Assembly: GCA_024516155.1 (NCBI GenBank)
Contig: JAJJXM010000001.1
Location: forward strand, 248,001 to 312,000
Direction: 5' to 3'
Length of the DNA: 64,000 bases
Origin: Pyronema omphalodes
Taxonomy: Eukaryota; Ascomycota; Pezizomycetes; Pezizales; Pyronemataceae
Position numbers and translations under genes: made by a program
Shown here: positions 21,960 through 32,232 of the stretch, piece after piece
Layout of the letters: every line of letters starts with the position of its first letter
Position numbering within the stretch: position 1 is the first letter of the stretch
Notes under the pieces: generated by a model
Told to the model about the DNA's origin: nothing
Database searches by the model: none
Seen by the model: the letters and a program-made list of their open reading frames with translations, nothing else

Positions 21960-23518
21960 GTGAACACAGAGCTTTTAAAAGTCAAACTCCACCAAGCCCG
22001 TAGAATAAAATTCCCCCGCACTTTTTTGTCCAACCCGAAGGATCTAGGTAAGATGAGTCCACGATCAGTGTTCCCCAGCCTATTCTCCTTCCTTCCGGGT
22101 CATCTTCCATAGCGGGAGCATTACTTACCTGTGCCTGTATCCACTCTGCGGTGGCAATCTTGGTAGTAGAGATCATAGTGGTAAGGGCCTTGGTTCCAGC
22201 AGGAGAGTGAAGTATCACTTGGAGTGGTGCAGGGTGGTTCCTGTGAAGTTTTAGTTTGCGGCGGAGTTTATTCCTCTGTACTTGGTATTTTGGGCAGCCT
22301 AGGATGAGATGTTTGGGTGTTTGTGGGGGTTGCATTGTACAGGTGCATCTGGGTGAAGGATATTTTTCGGAGTTCGTCTTTGATAGGTAATCCAAAAAAT
22401 ATCCATGACCGGTTCTCAGGCCTAGGATGGCTGATGAGATTTTGCGGGTGGTATTTGTGTATGCAATGTCTAGCTGTCTTAAATGGGGTGATTTGTATGT
22501 TTTTGGCTGTTTTTGTTGTTCGTACCATTCCTTCCACTCCTTCAGCTTCTGGCCTCGGGTTTGTCTTCTGAGCCAGGAGATGGATACCACAGGTGTGCGG
22601 TCCGGTTTCTGAGAGGTTGCAGCTTTGGCGAGGTCATCTGCTATCTCATTTCCTCGGATTTGTGTGTGTCCCGGTACCCATGAGATTGTTATTTCAGTGT
22701 TGAATTTCATCAGGGTTTTCGTAATTTCATGGATGTTTCGGGCAATATATTGGCCGGGTCCCCTTTGGAGGTGTCTTATCCTACGGATCGCTGACTGGTT
22801 GTCACTAAAGATGTAGATATGACGATTGGATGCCTTGTGTGCTTGATAAATGATGCAGCCTTCTCGAGGCCTTCAAGTATCGCTCGAAGTTCTGCATCAT
22901 AGACCTCACTTGTTTCTCCCATCGGTATCGTGGTTTTGATTATTTGCGGGAGTCCATGAGGAATGTAGACTCCAGCCCCTGTTTGATCTTCCTTCGATGA
23001 GCCGTCAGTGTATATGATGATATTATTGTCTTCCACTTGTAGTTCTTGCAGTCTATTTATGTGTATTCTGGCGGCGTCTTCTTTCGGACTTTCTTCAATT
23101 TCGGTATAGATGCCGTTCTTGTCCCAAGGTGTCATGGTTGGTTGAGCTGTGTCCTCCACTGTGTCTGTGGGAGATAGCCATGCTCCCAGGTATTGGAGTA
23201 AGCCAGCAAGCCACGAGGGTGCTCCAAGTCCACTCTGCCATTGCCAGTCATATTCCCGGTTAGATTGTAGTGAGGTTTCGAAGTGATTTGGGATTGGGAA
23301 GGAGGATGGACACCTGAAAGCCACAGGATGTGTTGGTGGGAGTGTGAGAAGTCTTAGGGCATAGTTTCTTTGTTTTCCATTAAGTCTGACCGTCACCGGT
23401 GGTATTGCACTTTCGTTATGTAGGGCCATTATAGGTGTCGATTGGAATGCATTTAGGATCCTCCTCAGGGCTTGATTTTGTTGAAGTTGCATTTTTTCGG
23501 CCAGGCCTTTCCGTCCTT
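21960..23518 (-). mobile_element. Decayed 5'-truncated non-LTR retrotransposon (LINE)
   Basis: Two overlapping-frame ORFs on the minus strand (23555-22776 and 22710-21982). The first carries the end of a reverse-transcriptase region (QLQQNQALRRILNAFQSTPI, YALRLLTLPPTHPV) and the start of RNase H (IIIYTDGSS with Asp at about 23005; AEL Glu at about 22891). The second continues RNase H (WVPGHTQIRGNEIADDLAKA) and a Cys/His tail (CTCTMQPPQTPKHLILGCP). The RNase H block containing FSDNQSA lies in the other frame, so a single frameshift near 22850 splits the domain. The catalytic RT core and ORF1 are missing. The order RT-RNaseH-Cys/His is that of fungal Tad/I-like LINEs. A clear poly-A tail or target-site duplication was not found. 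Confidence 0.8.
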
Positions 23519-23640
23519 GATACTTCGCAGTGATGCATGCCAAAAAACAGTGCATATCCCGACGAATTATTCGACCATTTCGGATACAGTTGTAGCTTTG
23601 CTCATTGGATTAAATTTGTCTGTGATAGGATCAGTAATCT
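23517..23640 (-). pseudogene. N-terminal fragment of the four-TM family
   Basis: Directly abutting the LINE's 5' end is about 120 bp that matches copy 2 at about 20490-20610 (GATACTTCGCAGT, AACAGTGCATAT.CCGACGA, CATTTCGGATACAGTTG, GCTTTGCTCATTGGATT). It encodes only the region around the first TM in the minus orientation. The remainder of the gene is not found on the other side of the LINE. This is a fourth, broken family member. Confidence 0.7.
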
Positions 23641-24789
23641 TCACCAACGCAACGCAGAATTATTGTCATCACACCTGTCTGAAATACCCTGTGTAAATGA
23701 GAAAATAGTGTTCCCATAGTCTCTTTCGGTGTGTCCATTTAAGCTCCGATATAACAAGTAGTGAGATGAATGACGGACGGGTAGGATTGATCGTATTCAC
23801 CGTATTCTCTGCATTTAAAAGTTGAATAAAGGTGCAGTCATACGGAGGATTGTTCGCGAATTCTGGTAGAATAACATTGAGAAGAAAAGGGACGTGATCG
23901 GTGACTCAGGTGAGTTGGGAGTACTGCTCGTTGTAATTGACGCCAATGTTCAAGTGTTGAATCGTTGGGTGAGTGACGAGTGAAATATCCAGTGGTTGGA
24001 TTGTATGGTGAAGATGTTGAAGATGTTTGTTCGGGTAGGCTTCGGTTGGGGAAGAAGTGCAGCACAAAGGTGGGTGTGGTCTCCATCTCCACCTTGGAAC
24101 ACGTGACTAGGGCATAAACTTCGTCAATGCGCTACCTTCGACTGTACAGTGAATTACATGTCTTTGTCGTATGTAACATCTTTTTTCTATTTTGTATACA
24201 AAACTCATATGAGAACCCAGCACGTTGTTAATGCAGAAATCATACTCTTGCACATTATCATCTGTGCTATTATGATATTCAGCATGTCACGAAGAAATAG
24301 GTAGTTGATGCAGCAGGAACGTTTATAATAACATGCTACACGCGTGGGTGTATATAAATATTTAGCGGTGATGTGCATATAGCCGATCGCATTACACTAT
24401 TACACGATGCACCGAAGGGGAGCAACAAGCGCAGAGAAAGAGATCGGATTGATACGCACATCTGCCCCTTTAAAAACTTTATTTTGACCAAGATAGGTCG
24501 CACAAGTGTATTGTATGTCATATCTAAAGCAACTCCAGTGCCAAACAAGCTCTAGTTGTCTATGAAAAAGTTTTCGATAAGAGAGAGAAAAAGATAAATG
24601 AACGGAAATACTCAAAAAAAACTGTTTGTTTATTTCAAACCATAGCAATAGATATCTCGCTAATAACGCCAACTAATCGGTACAATAAAAGTACTTGCCC
24701 AACCTTATTCTATTCATACTTCGTCACTCATTATCCCTCTTTTACTCCATGCTCATGCTCTTCCGGTCATCCACGCGTCATTATCAGGA
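23641..24789. other. Intergenic, no supported gene
   Basis: No recognisable gene. This is the downstream side of APC5 (minus strand). Confidence 0.4.
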
Positions 24790-27282
24790 TTAAAGATATC
24801 TTTCTCTAAAAGGCGACGGTCCGGACTCAACTCCCTGCCTTGGTCCACGCTCGACATCTTTGTACTGCTTTACGCACTCATCTCGCATAGACTTATCGCC
24901 CAGGTAGTCATGAATACGGATCTTGTGGCTCATCATTATTTTTTGTGAGTGGACGTCTTGTATGCGTGTGTATTCTACTTTCAGTCAGCATCATTATCAT
25001 CGCGAAATAAGCAGCAGCGTTGACAATTGACTCACCATTATAAGCCCTATCAACCAGTGCCAGAGCTCTGCCCAAACACTCCGTCTTCGCCAAACCTTGC
25101 TTCTTGGATGCCATGCCCATCTGACTATCTGCCAGCATTGCAAAACAATGAGCAGTAAGGTAGGCATCTTCACACTCCAGCACCTGTGGCATGATACAAT
25201 CCAGCAGCTCATACGCCGCCTCAAAGAGTCCGAAATCCACCATAATCATCGCCAGCACGGAAAAGGCGTAAAACAACACCGGCAAAAACCTTGCTTTCCA
25301 AGCAATTGATGCCGCCGAAACAGCTGTAGAAATTGCCGCCAGTGGTCTCCCGCGACGGGCCATAATCTCAGCTTTCAAAATCATTAGACGAACCCGGTGA
25401 TAAGAGTCAGCCCTATCCCTAAGGACCTCTGCGGTGATCTGGTTGCAGTGAGCCATAGCGGAGACGTAATTATTTGTTCTCATCTGCAACTCAATTCTGG
25501 CGATGGAGATTTCAAGAGCACAGTCGGGCTCGACTTGTTCACTTGAGGTAAGCTGCTGTAGCAACAGGTTTGCAGCTGAGAACTCATTTCGAAAGACAGC
25601 ACGGCGGAGCTTGATCAGGCCGATATAGGAGGCCCAGTACTGATATATCTTTAGAGAACGGAGAGCTTCAGGGTCGGCTTGTTCGAGGCGGTCGAGAGCT
25701 TCGTCGAAACGACCACGCATGGAGATGATGTAAGCCGAGCGGCAGAGAGCTACTACAAGGTCTTCAGACGGAGAGCCGTCGTGATACTTGGACAAAAATA
25801 GGGTGCAGTTCAAGCCAGCCATGTGAGAGATTCCGAGTCGACTCCATAAGGTGGAGTGAAGAAGAATTTGGGATCCCATGGCATTGTAAATTTGTTGAGT
25901 CACATTGATATGTCCACTCCGCAACAAGCTTTCAAAGGCGGAGGGTACAGCATCTCCAGCCAATAATATTTGCCGAGCTTCCGAAAGATAGGCCATTGAA
26001 AGTAAGTGATCCATGCTCCATTCTTTTGCTTTTGCTTTGAGAAATTGGAGGGATTCTCGTTCCATCCTAGAGGATATGACATCTGGGCAGTCTTGGGGGT
26101 GGGCTCGGTGGAAATGGTAAAGCCAGGATAATGCAAAGTTCAAGCACGCCATGTCTTTGTTTTCCCGGGCCGTGTTGATGGTCTCTTGCATTGCTAAGAC
26201 CGACTCCCGGTGACAGCCAAAATCGGCTTGAAGAATAGCCAGGTTTAACAAAGCATATTGGTAGAAGGTTCGGTCCCGGCTGTGCATAGTGTAATCGAAA
26301 TATCGGTGCAAGCAGTCGAACGAGGAGGGATAATCGCCGGATCGCCAGGCGTTGAGGAAATTCACATAGTGTCGTAGATGTGAGACTGGAACGTCGGTGT
26401 CTAGCATCTCCTTCAATAGGCGTTGAGTTTCATCGGGTACTCGAGTTCCAAATCCTAGAAGATGTCAGCTACAAGGAAGTACGTCACAGAAATGGGCAAT
26501 TACTCTGCATTGTCTCGACCTGAAACTCGAGTAGTCGTTCGACATCATCGGTTGATACGGTCCCTATTTATATTCAGCGGATGAAGGCTGTAATATGGTA
26601 TTTGTGTGTTTACACTCATTATTTGACTCCATTAAACCACCGTAAACCTTCTTCACCAATAAATCATTTGGGGACATCCTCTTAAGATTAACATCAAAGT
26701 TCATAACACCGGCTCCAGCCTTCCTCTTTCTCCAGGCGGGCAGAGTTGGTTCCCTAAACCTCACAAAGGAGCACCATAATGCATGAGTTTCCTGAAACTG
26801 TAGTTTTGCAAACTCCAAATTTGCCCGTCTAATAAAGCAACCCAAGATTGACGTTGGACCAATAAATCTTCTCTTGATATGCTTTGCATCCTTTCCATGG
26901 TGCTCCTCCTTTTCAGGGTCTCTTAGAAGGTTTTGTGTTTCTGTGAAGAAGGTATGTAGTGCATCGAACGAATCTATCTGCCACATATCGCTGAGCAGCA
27001 GATCGAACAACGTGCGACCAACGATGGTACAGGGCTGGCTGATGGTGACATCCTTGATTTGATCTAGTGATAGGATGAATGTACTCGTGTCTTTAGGGCG
27101 GACGAGGTGCTTTATTATAAACGAAACGACAGGAGCGACGGCGGCGTTCGGGAAGCGGGACTCAGCGTAGAGCTTGACGAGGATGAGGAGGGCAATCTTT
27201 CCAGGAGCTGTAAAGCAGTGAGATTAGCCAGTAACTCACGATTAACGAGGCGCTGGGAGGAATTACTGAGATATCGCGACAT
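24790..27282 (-). CDS. APC5: Anaphase-promoting complex subunit 5
   Basis: Five exons on the minus strand: 27282-27267, 27207-26614, 26563-26504, 26454-25036 and 24977-24790, giving 758 aa. All phases agree. Exon 1 is only 16 nt (MSRYL plus one base), and the joined N-terminus MSRYLTPGKIALLILVKLYA matches Apc5. The middle contains the family signature DRTFYQYALLNLAILQADFG and NFALSWLYHFHRAHP inside TPR-like helical repeats. The last exon restores EYTRIQDVHSQK and a basic/charged tail ending FRERYL. Apc5 is a TPR-rich scaffold of the APC/C platform, the ubiquitin ligase that targets securin and cyclins. Length is usual for filamentous fungi. A tail ending in the donor of the last intron (24908) would be wrong because it ignores a GTGAGT/CTGAC/AAG intron. 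Confidence 0.93.
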
Positions 27283-27960
27283 TGGAGGAGTGGATTGAAA
27301 TGGAAGTGAAATCGAGGTAGAATGACGCCAAACGCGTCGTGGGAGGGGCGCGAGCTGTCAGGTCGCGTGGGGGAGGGGTGCGACGTGCAGTAGTCTCGGC
27401 CTAGCTGTGGTTCCGCTTCGGCTGTGGTTTCACGAATCGGCCCGTTTTTTTTGGACCCGCGAGTCAAGAAATCGGCTCGATAGAAACAGGTGGCAGGGGT
27501 ATGGCGGCTGCGGCAATTGTGATGCTGAAGACCTCACAATGACGCGTAAATCAGTCAACCACAACTCCACTGTGCAAGCGCTCCCTCACCAGAACGGCGT
27601 TTCACTACATGTACGTATGCAATAAAAATTGCTAATTCTGGATTATTGTTTAAGCAAGGAATTATCATAAATTTAGATAGGGGACTGGACCCACCTTACC
27701 TTAATCTTTGTATAATGATAGCTCTATTACTCCTCAGTCAAAAATATGAGGAGAACAGGGTGAGCTAGGGCCCCATTCGGCATTCTTTCTCAAGCTGCAG
27801 TATTGTTTTTAACCTTAAATTCTACATTGGTGGTATTTAGAGAGGGTTCTGGGAGGGTTGAATCAAGAGGTGTGGGGAGGTTTGATTCTGTGGTTTTGAC
27901 GGGGCTTGTAGAGCGGAGTTTATTTCTCGTTACCACATTTACTTCAGTGTTCAAACTGGG
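27283..27960. other. Intergenic, upstream of APC5
   Basis: No supported gene; this is the presumed APC5 promoter side. Confidence 0.4.
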
Positions 27961-28165
27961 ATATGACGGAGCTAAAATTAATGGAATTTATGCGAGAAAT
28001 TTCAGCTTTTAGTCTAATGATACTTGCAGATATGTGAAGACAACTGATTCCGACTTCCACTGAAAACGGATTCAGATTTTCCAAAGTGGCAAGGGCCATT
28101 ACCAATGCAATTAGATATCACCGAAATTAGAGCCATGATATCCGAGCATGTTGTTGAACGAAAGA
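27961..28165. repeat. Inverted distal 5' flank, belonging to copy 3
   Basis: Reverse-complement match to about 16140-16370 (copy 1) and 21350-21560 (copy 2). Shared blocks include GATATCCGAGCATG, GACAACTGATTCCG-like, AGATATGTGAAGACAA and TTCAGCTTTTAGTCTAA-like. It sits upstream of the plus-strand copy 3, as expected if the whole unit was inverted. About 550 bp of the proximal flank present in copies 1 and 2 is missing. Confidence 0.65.
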
Positions 28166-28178
28166 GGGAACGATCAGG

Positions 28179-28273
28179 TGGAGGTGGAGGTCACTGTCTA
28201 ATGGTAGCGGTACAAATCTAAGACTACGTATCCTACGGAAAGGGATATGCCCAATGTGGAACCTCCACCTCCA
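28179..28273. repeat. 13-bp perfect inverted repeat element (MITE-like)
   Basis: TGGAGGTGGAGGT at 28179-28191 is exactly inverted as ACCTCCACCTCCA at 28261-28273, enclosing 69 bp without an ORF. It lies where the proximal 5' flank of copy 3 is missing. It could be a MITE or simply a hairpin; no second copy was noticed in the window. Confidence 0.35.
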
Positions 28274-28343
28274 TGGTCAAGTCACATCAACCCTAACTGT
28301 GTCCACGGGTGAGTGACCTGAGCCCTAGGCGACTTTTCAACAC

Positions 28344-29045
28344 ATGTATAGAAGTTTATACGAGTGGATGGGGCATGCCACATCCTCCATACTTCCACCT
28401 AATACGACGCCAGACAAAATTTCCAACACCAATCCAATCGCAGCAAAATCCCCTAATATGCCACCAAACAACACTTCCAATACCGATCCGATCGCAGCCA
28501 GTCACAATCCGATGAGAAAAAACCCAACCGTATCCGAAGCTTTCGAATACCTCTTCGGACTAAACATCTTCCTCTGTGATAGAATTCTCCGAAGCATCCT
28601 AGGACTCTGCACGCTTATCGCAGTATCACAAAACCGCACCGGTGCACCAATCCCGGCCGTCATCATCGTCCTACAAAACATCTCCCTACTCAGTTCCATC
28701 TTCTCTCTCCGACTTGACGATCCCATCACACCAAACCAGCCACCCCGTCGTCCTTATCGCCAGGGCTATGTACAGGTCTTGTTATTGATTGGATATATCG
28801 CCTGCGCAATGTTGTTGAATGTCAACAATGACCAAATTAATGGGAACATCTTTAACGGTATAGGGAATATCCGCAGGATTCTTGTTGGGAGTACTATTAT
28901 GCAGATTCTTGTGCATATTCAAACTGGCGCTGGAATGTTGAGATGCTGGATCATGGAGAGAGCAAACTCTAGAAGAATGGAACAGGCGGTGATTGATGAA
29001 GAGCGGGGAAGTACTGGGCCAGGAAAAAAGGACTTTATGAATTAG
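28344..29045 (+). CDS. Local four-TM protein family, copy 3
   Basis: A single-exon ORF of 233 aa. The Met at 28458 (MPPNNTSNTDPIAASHNPM) aligns with the starts of copies 1 and 2, so the true protein may be 195 aa. The longer form contains two related N-terminal segments (SNTNPIAAKSP and SNTDPIAASHNP), a short tandem duplication. Four hydrophobic segments follow in the family order, with RQGYVQVLLLIGYIACAML in the third TM. It is in the opposite orientation to copies 1 and 2, and its flanks are inverted too. Function unknown. Confidence 0.6.
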   Translation: MYRSLYEWMGHATSSILPPNTTPDKISNTNPIAAKSPNMPPNNTSNTDPIAASHNPMRKNPTVSEAFEYLFGLNIFLCDRILRSILGLCTLIAVSQNRTGAPIPAVIIVLQNISLLSSIFSLRLDDPITPNQPPRRPYRQGYVQVLLLIGYIACAMLLNVNNDQINGNIFNGIGNIRRILVGSTIMQILVHIQTGAGMLRCWIMERANSRRMEQAVIDEERGSTGPGKKDFMN

Positions 29046-29600
29046 TGGATATGCAAATTTCTGGTTGGTAGTGGGTTGGAGGGTTGGGGTTTGTTTGTGT
29101 GTGCTTTTTGTTCGTGTTTGGTCCAGGATGATTTTAGGATTGTCATAGGGTGAGGAGATTTATCTGCTTTTAACAACCCGCTTGATTGCGTTGGAAAAGG
29201 ATAATGATGGGCTTTTCACACGTACAAAAAAAAGAGAGAGGTGAGATGGAAAACTACGGCAGCTGGGCAGGAAGATTGATACCGAGAAGAGAGAGGCGAT
29301 AATCGGTGTCAACGACAGCCCGGAGATGAGCCAGTGTTTTTTTTCTTTGTTTTTCTTCCCTTCATAATTCGGACTATATGTATTTGTATTTGGGATATCA
29401 GAGAGCATAGGGACGGAGTTGTATTCTTTTCTTCTGCATGGATCCTTCAGGTCCCGGCTAAAAAAATGTGAAAACAAACATAGATAAAATAAAGTGTTTT
29501 ATCAAGCCACAATAAATCATAGGACCGTTGTAGTGAAATTAAAACGGCCATATCTTGATGCCCCTATGAATGAATACACGGGTGTCAATTGGCTTTTCCT
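29046..29600. repeat. 3' flank of copy 3, shared with copy 2
   Basis: Inverted match to 19440-19804, as described there. It contains a small minus-strand ORF in the same block that I do not consider a gene. Confidence 0.5.
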
Positions 29601-29794
29601 AACTTTTCTCAATGTGATCCAAAAGTAATTTACCGCCCTGTGATATTGATGAATGGTAGCACTGAGAGCATTTGCTCTATCATTCACGATATTATGCAGG
29701 ATGCCCCCCCGGAAAGTGCAAAATTTGCCAGATATCCCCGTCTATTCAATAGGCCCCCCTCTTAGGTAGAGAACACCCGCCTACAGCGCCTTCA

Positions 29795-29910
29795 TTATAA
29801 ACCTCCAGCCAAGTTAGTCCATTCTACCTTAGCTCCCTCTCCTTTTTCAGGCTGTACTAGCTAGACCTGGGTTCAAGCCACGGTTATACTGGATATGTTC
29901 ATAGATATGT
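29795..29910 (+). mobile_element. SINE-like dispersed repeat, copy B (tentative)
   Basis: Contains CCTCCAGCCAAGTT, a B-box-like CTGGGTTCAAGCCACGG and GTTCATAG, in the same order as 16539-16690 on the opposite strand. It shows no complete cloverleaf. Confidence 0.3.
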
Positions 29911-30545
29911 TTTACTAGGGAATTTGGTGGAGATAGTGAACTGCCCGTTTCCATTGTTTGGACTCCAGGTTCAGACTATGAAGAGCGGTGCAAGAATTGA
30001 TTTCATCGGCTAAGGGCTTACCGTCTATGCTACGGCTACTTATATTATCTATACATGTTTTTTTTTAAAAAAAATCTGTGGATTTTTCTGCTTTGTTAGT
30101 CTTGATCTACATTTGTTCCAGATGTTTATATAAAGTTCTGACTAATGTTTATCGTATACAGTGCTGCCAGTCGGTTTTTGGGGTCATCTATTCACTGTTC
30201 AGAGATATCCTACGGGTTTTTCGTGTCTCCACTTTTAAGGAACATAAAATAAGACTGTCCTCCAGGAAAAATATGCAGGCGAGAGGGAAAAGTCATACAG
30301 GCCGGGGAAAGGTAATAGGTTAGAGTGATTATTTATGAATATAGAAATTAAAGCTCCTGTTACCGCTATATGGCAGTTGGAAAAGTTGAAATCATGTCAA
30401 GTCAAAGAAGGGCGGCTTGGTTGGTTGACTGGCTGGTTGGATGGGGGTATGGCTGGAACTTCTGCTTTATTTTCTACTATCTTATATGTTTCTATCCTCT
30501 CCCTCACACGAATGTCAGCAATCTCGGCAAACACAGCAAACAAAC

Positions 30546-30655
30546 CAATCTCAGCAATCTCAGCAATCTCAGCAATCTCAGCAATCTCAGCAATCTCAGC
30601 AATCTCAGCAATCTCAGCAATCTCAGCAATCTCAGCAATCTCAACAATCTCAGCA
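30546..30655. repeat. 9-bp minisatellite (CAATCTCAG)n
   Basis: About 11 tandem copies. ORFs across it (Ile-Ser-Ala or Leu-Arg-Leu repeats) are repeat artefacts. Confidence 0.95.
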
Positions 30656-30670
30656 ACCACAACTCATCAC

Positions 30671-30712
30671 ATAACCTCCAACCTCCAACCTCCAACCTCC
30701 AACCTCCAACCG
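30671..30712. repeat. 7-bp repeat (CCTCCAA)n
   Basis: About five to six tandem copies immediately after the 9-bp array. Confidence 0.9.
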
Positions 30713-31116
30713 CGTCAACACCATATTTGATTTAATTTTCTTAAACGATCCCAACCTCGAGGTTACGACGTATACTACATATACATTCTAAAAACATTTC
30801 GAGGCTCTAGCTGTTACCTTAGCAAGTCTCGTTGAGATCCGACCCAGAGTGTACTTCATTTCTTGGGTCTGTTGCCACTGGTTTTGATTCTCGTTGTTAC
30901 ATTTTTGGTGCCCTGTTTGCTCTTTTCTTACTCGGAACTCTCATCCTGTTATTTGCACCCTGCCTTTGCTCTCCTCTGCTCTCCGCATCAACTCATCAAC
31001 GCACCAGAGTTTTAACCCCTATAATAGGATACTAATAACCAACCAACCAACGCAATCAACGCAACCTATTTCCTATCGTAAGCCTAATAAGTAAATCAAT
31101 GATTCAAAAAACCAAT

Positions 31117-31402
31117 ATCCCTTCCCTTCCCTTCCCTTCCCTTCCCTTCCCTTCCCTTCCCTTCCCTTCCCTTCCCTTCCCTTCCCTTCCCTTCCCTTCC
31201 CTTCCCTTCCCTTCCCTTCCCTTCCCTTCCCTTCCCTTCCCTTCCCTTCCCTTCCCTTCCCTTCCCTTCCCTTCCCTTCCCTTCCCTTCCCTTCCCTTCC
31301 CTTCCCTTCCCTTCCCTTCCCTTCCCTTCCCTTCCCTTCCCTTCCCTTCCCTTCCCTTCCCTTCCCTTCCCTTCCCTTCCCTTCCCTTCCCTTCCCTTCC
31401 CT
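31117..31402. repeat. Pentanucleotide array (CCCTT)n / (AAGGG)n
   Basis: About 57 uninterrupted units over about 285 bp, G-rich on the minus strand. No variant unit is visible until the final CCCTCCCCC. All long ORFs here are artefacts of the repeat. A poly-C tract and a short CA repeat follow (about 31429-31457). Confidence 0.98.
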
Positions 31403-31537
31403 CCCCCGCTTTCAATGTACACCAATACCCCCCCCCCCCCCCCCCCACACACACACAGCCAATAATAACCCCATCAACATCTCTATCATCCAAAATATCC
31501 AGAATATCCAGAATATCCAGAATACAAAAAAAACCAC

Positions 31538-31715
31538 CAGTAGCCCTCCACATTACCAGTAGCCCTCCACATTACCAGTAGCCCTCCACATTACCACCAG
31601 TAGCCGTCCACATTACCAGTAGCCCTCCACATTACCACCAGTAGCCGTCCACATTACCAGTAGCCCTCCACATTACCAGTAGCCCTCCACATTACCACCA
31701 GTAGCCCTCCACATC
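31538..31715. repeat. 19/22-bp minisatellite
   Basis: Tandem units of ACCAGTAGCCCTCCACATT, some with an extra ACC or with CCGTCC in place of CCCTCC. Variants alternate, as in a higher-order pattern. Confidence 0.92.
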
Positions 31716-31858
31716 ACCATCTTTCCATCTTTCCATCTTACCATCTTTCCATCCGACATAAATCGCTATCCACCCACAACCTTGAGAACATTCGATATCG
31801 GTACATATCGGTACATGGATGCCAGTGGCCACACGGCGGCGGTATGGAGGATTGATAT

Positions 31859-32188
31859 GGTTTCTGGGTTTCTGGGTTTCTGGGTTTCTGGGTTTCTGGG
31901 TTTCTGGGTTTCTGGGTTTCTGGGTTTCTGGGTTTCTGGGTTGCTGTGGTTGCTGTGGTTGATATGGTTTCTGGGTTTCTGGGTTTCTGGGTTTCTGGGA
32001 TTCTGGGTTTCTGGGTTTCTGGGTTTCTGGGTTTCTGGGTTTCTGGGTTTCTGGGTTTCTGGGTTTCTGGGTTTCTGGGTTTCTGGGTTTCTGGGTTTCT
32101 GGGTTTCTGGGTTTCTGGGTTTCTGGGTTTCTGGGTTTCTGGGTTTCTGGGTTTCTGGGTTTTTGGGATTCTGGGTTTCTGGGATTTG
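31859..32188. repeat. Octanucleotide array (GGGTTTCT)n
   Basis: Two blocks, 31859-31940 and 31964-32188, separated by a short TTGCTGTGG/GATATGG stretch. Units are nearly perfect, with a few GGGATTCT or GGGTTTTT variants. It is G-rich on the plus strand. Confidence 0.97.
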
Positions 32189-32232
32189 TAGGATTTGTAG
32201 GATTTGTAGGATTTGTAGGATTTGTAGGATTG
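32189..32232. repeat. 9-bp repeat (GGATTTGTA)n
   Basis: About five tandem copies, directly continuing the octanucleotide array. Confidence 0.93.

Noticed and set aside
30397..30735. Ile-Ser-Ala / Asn-Leu-Ser repeat ORFs
   Set aside because: Translations of the 9-bp minisatellite, open in several frames at once.
30546..31715. CRISPR array
   Set aside because: Repeats are contiguous with no unique spacers, and the genome is eukaryotic.
31859..32188. A true telomere or chromosome end
   Set aside because: The array is internal, flanked by ordinary genes on both sides, and the unit is not a known telomere repeat.
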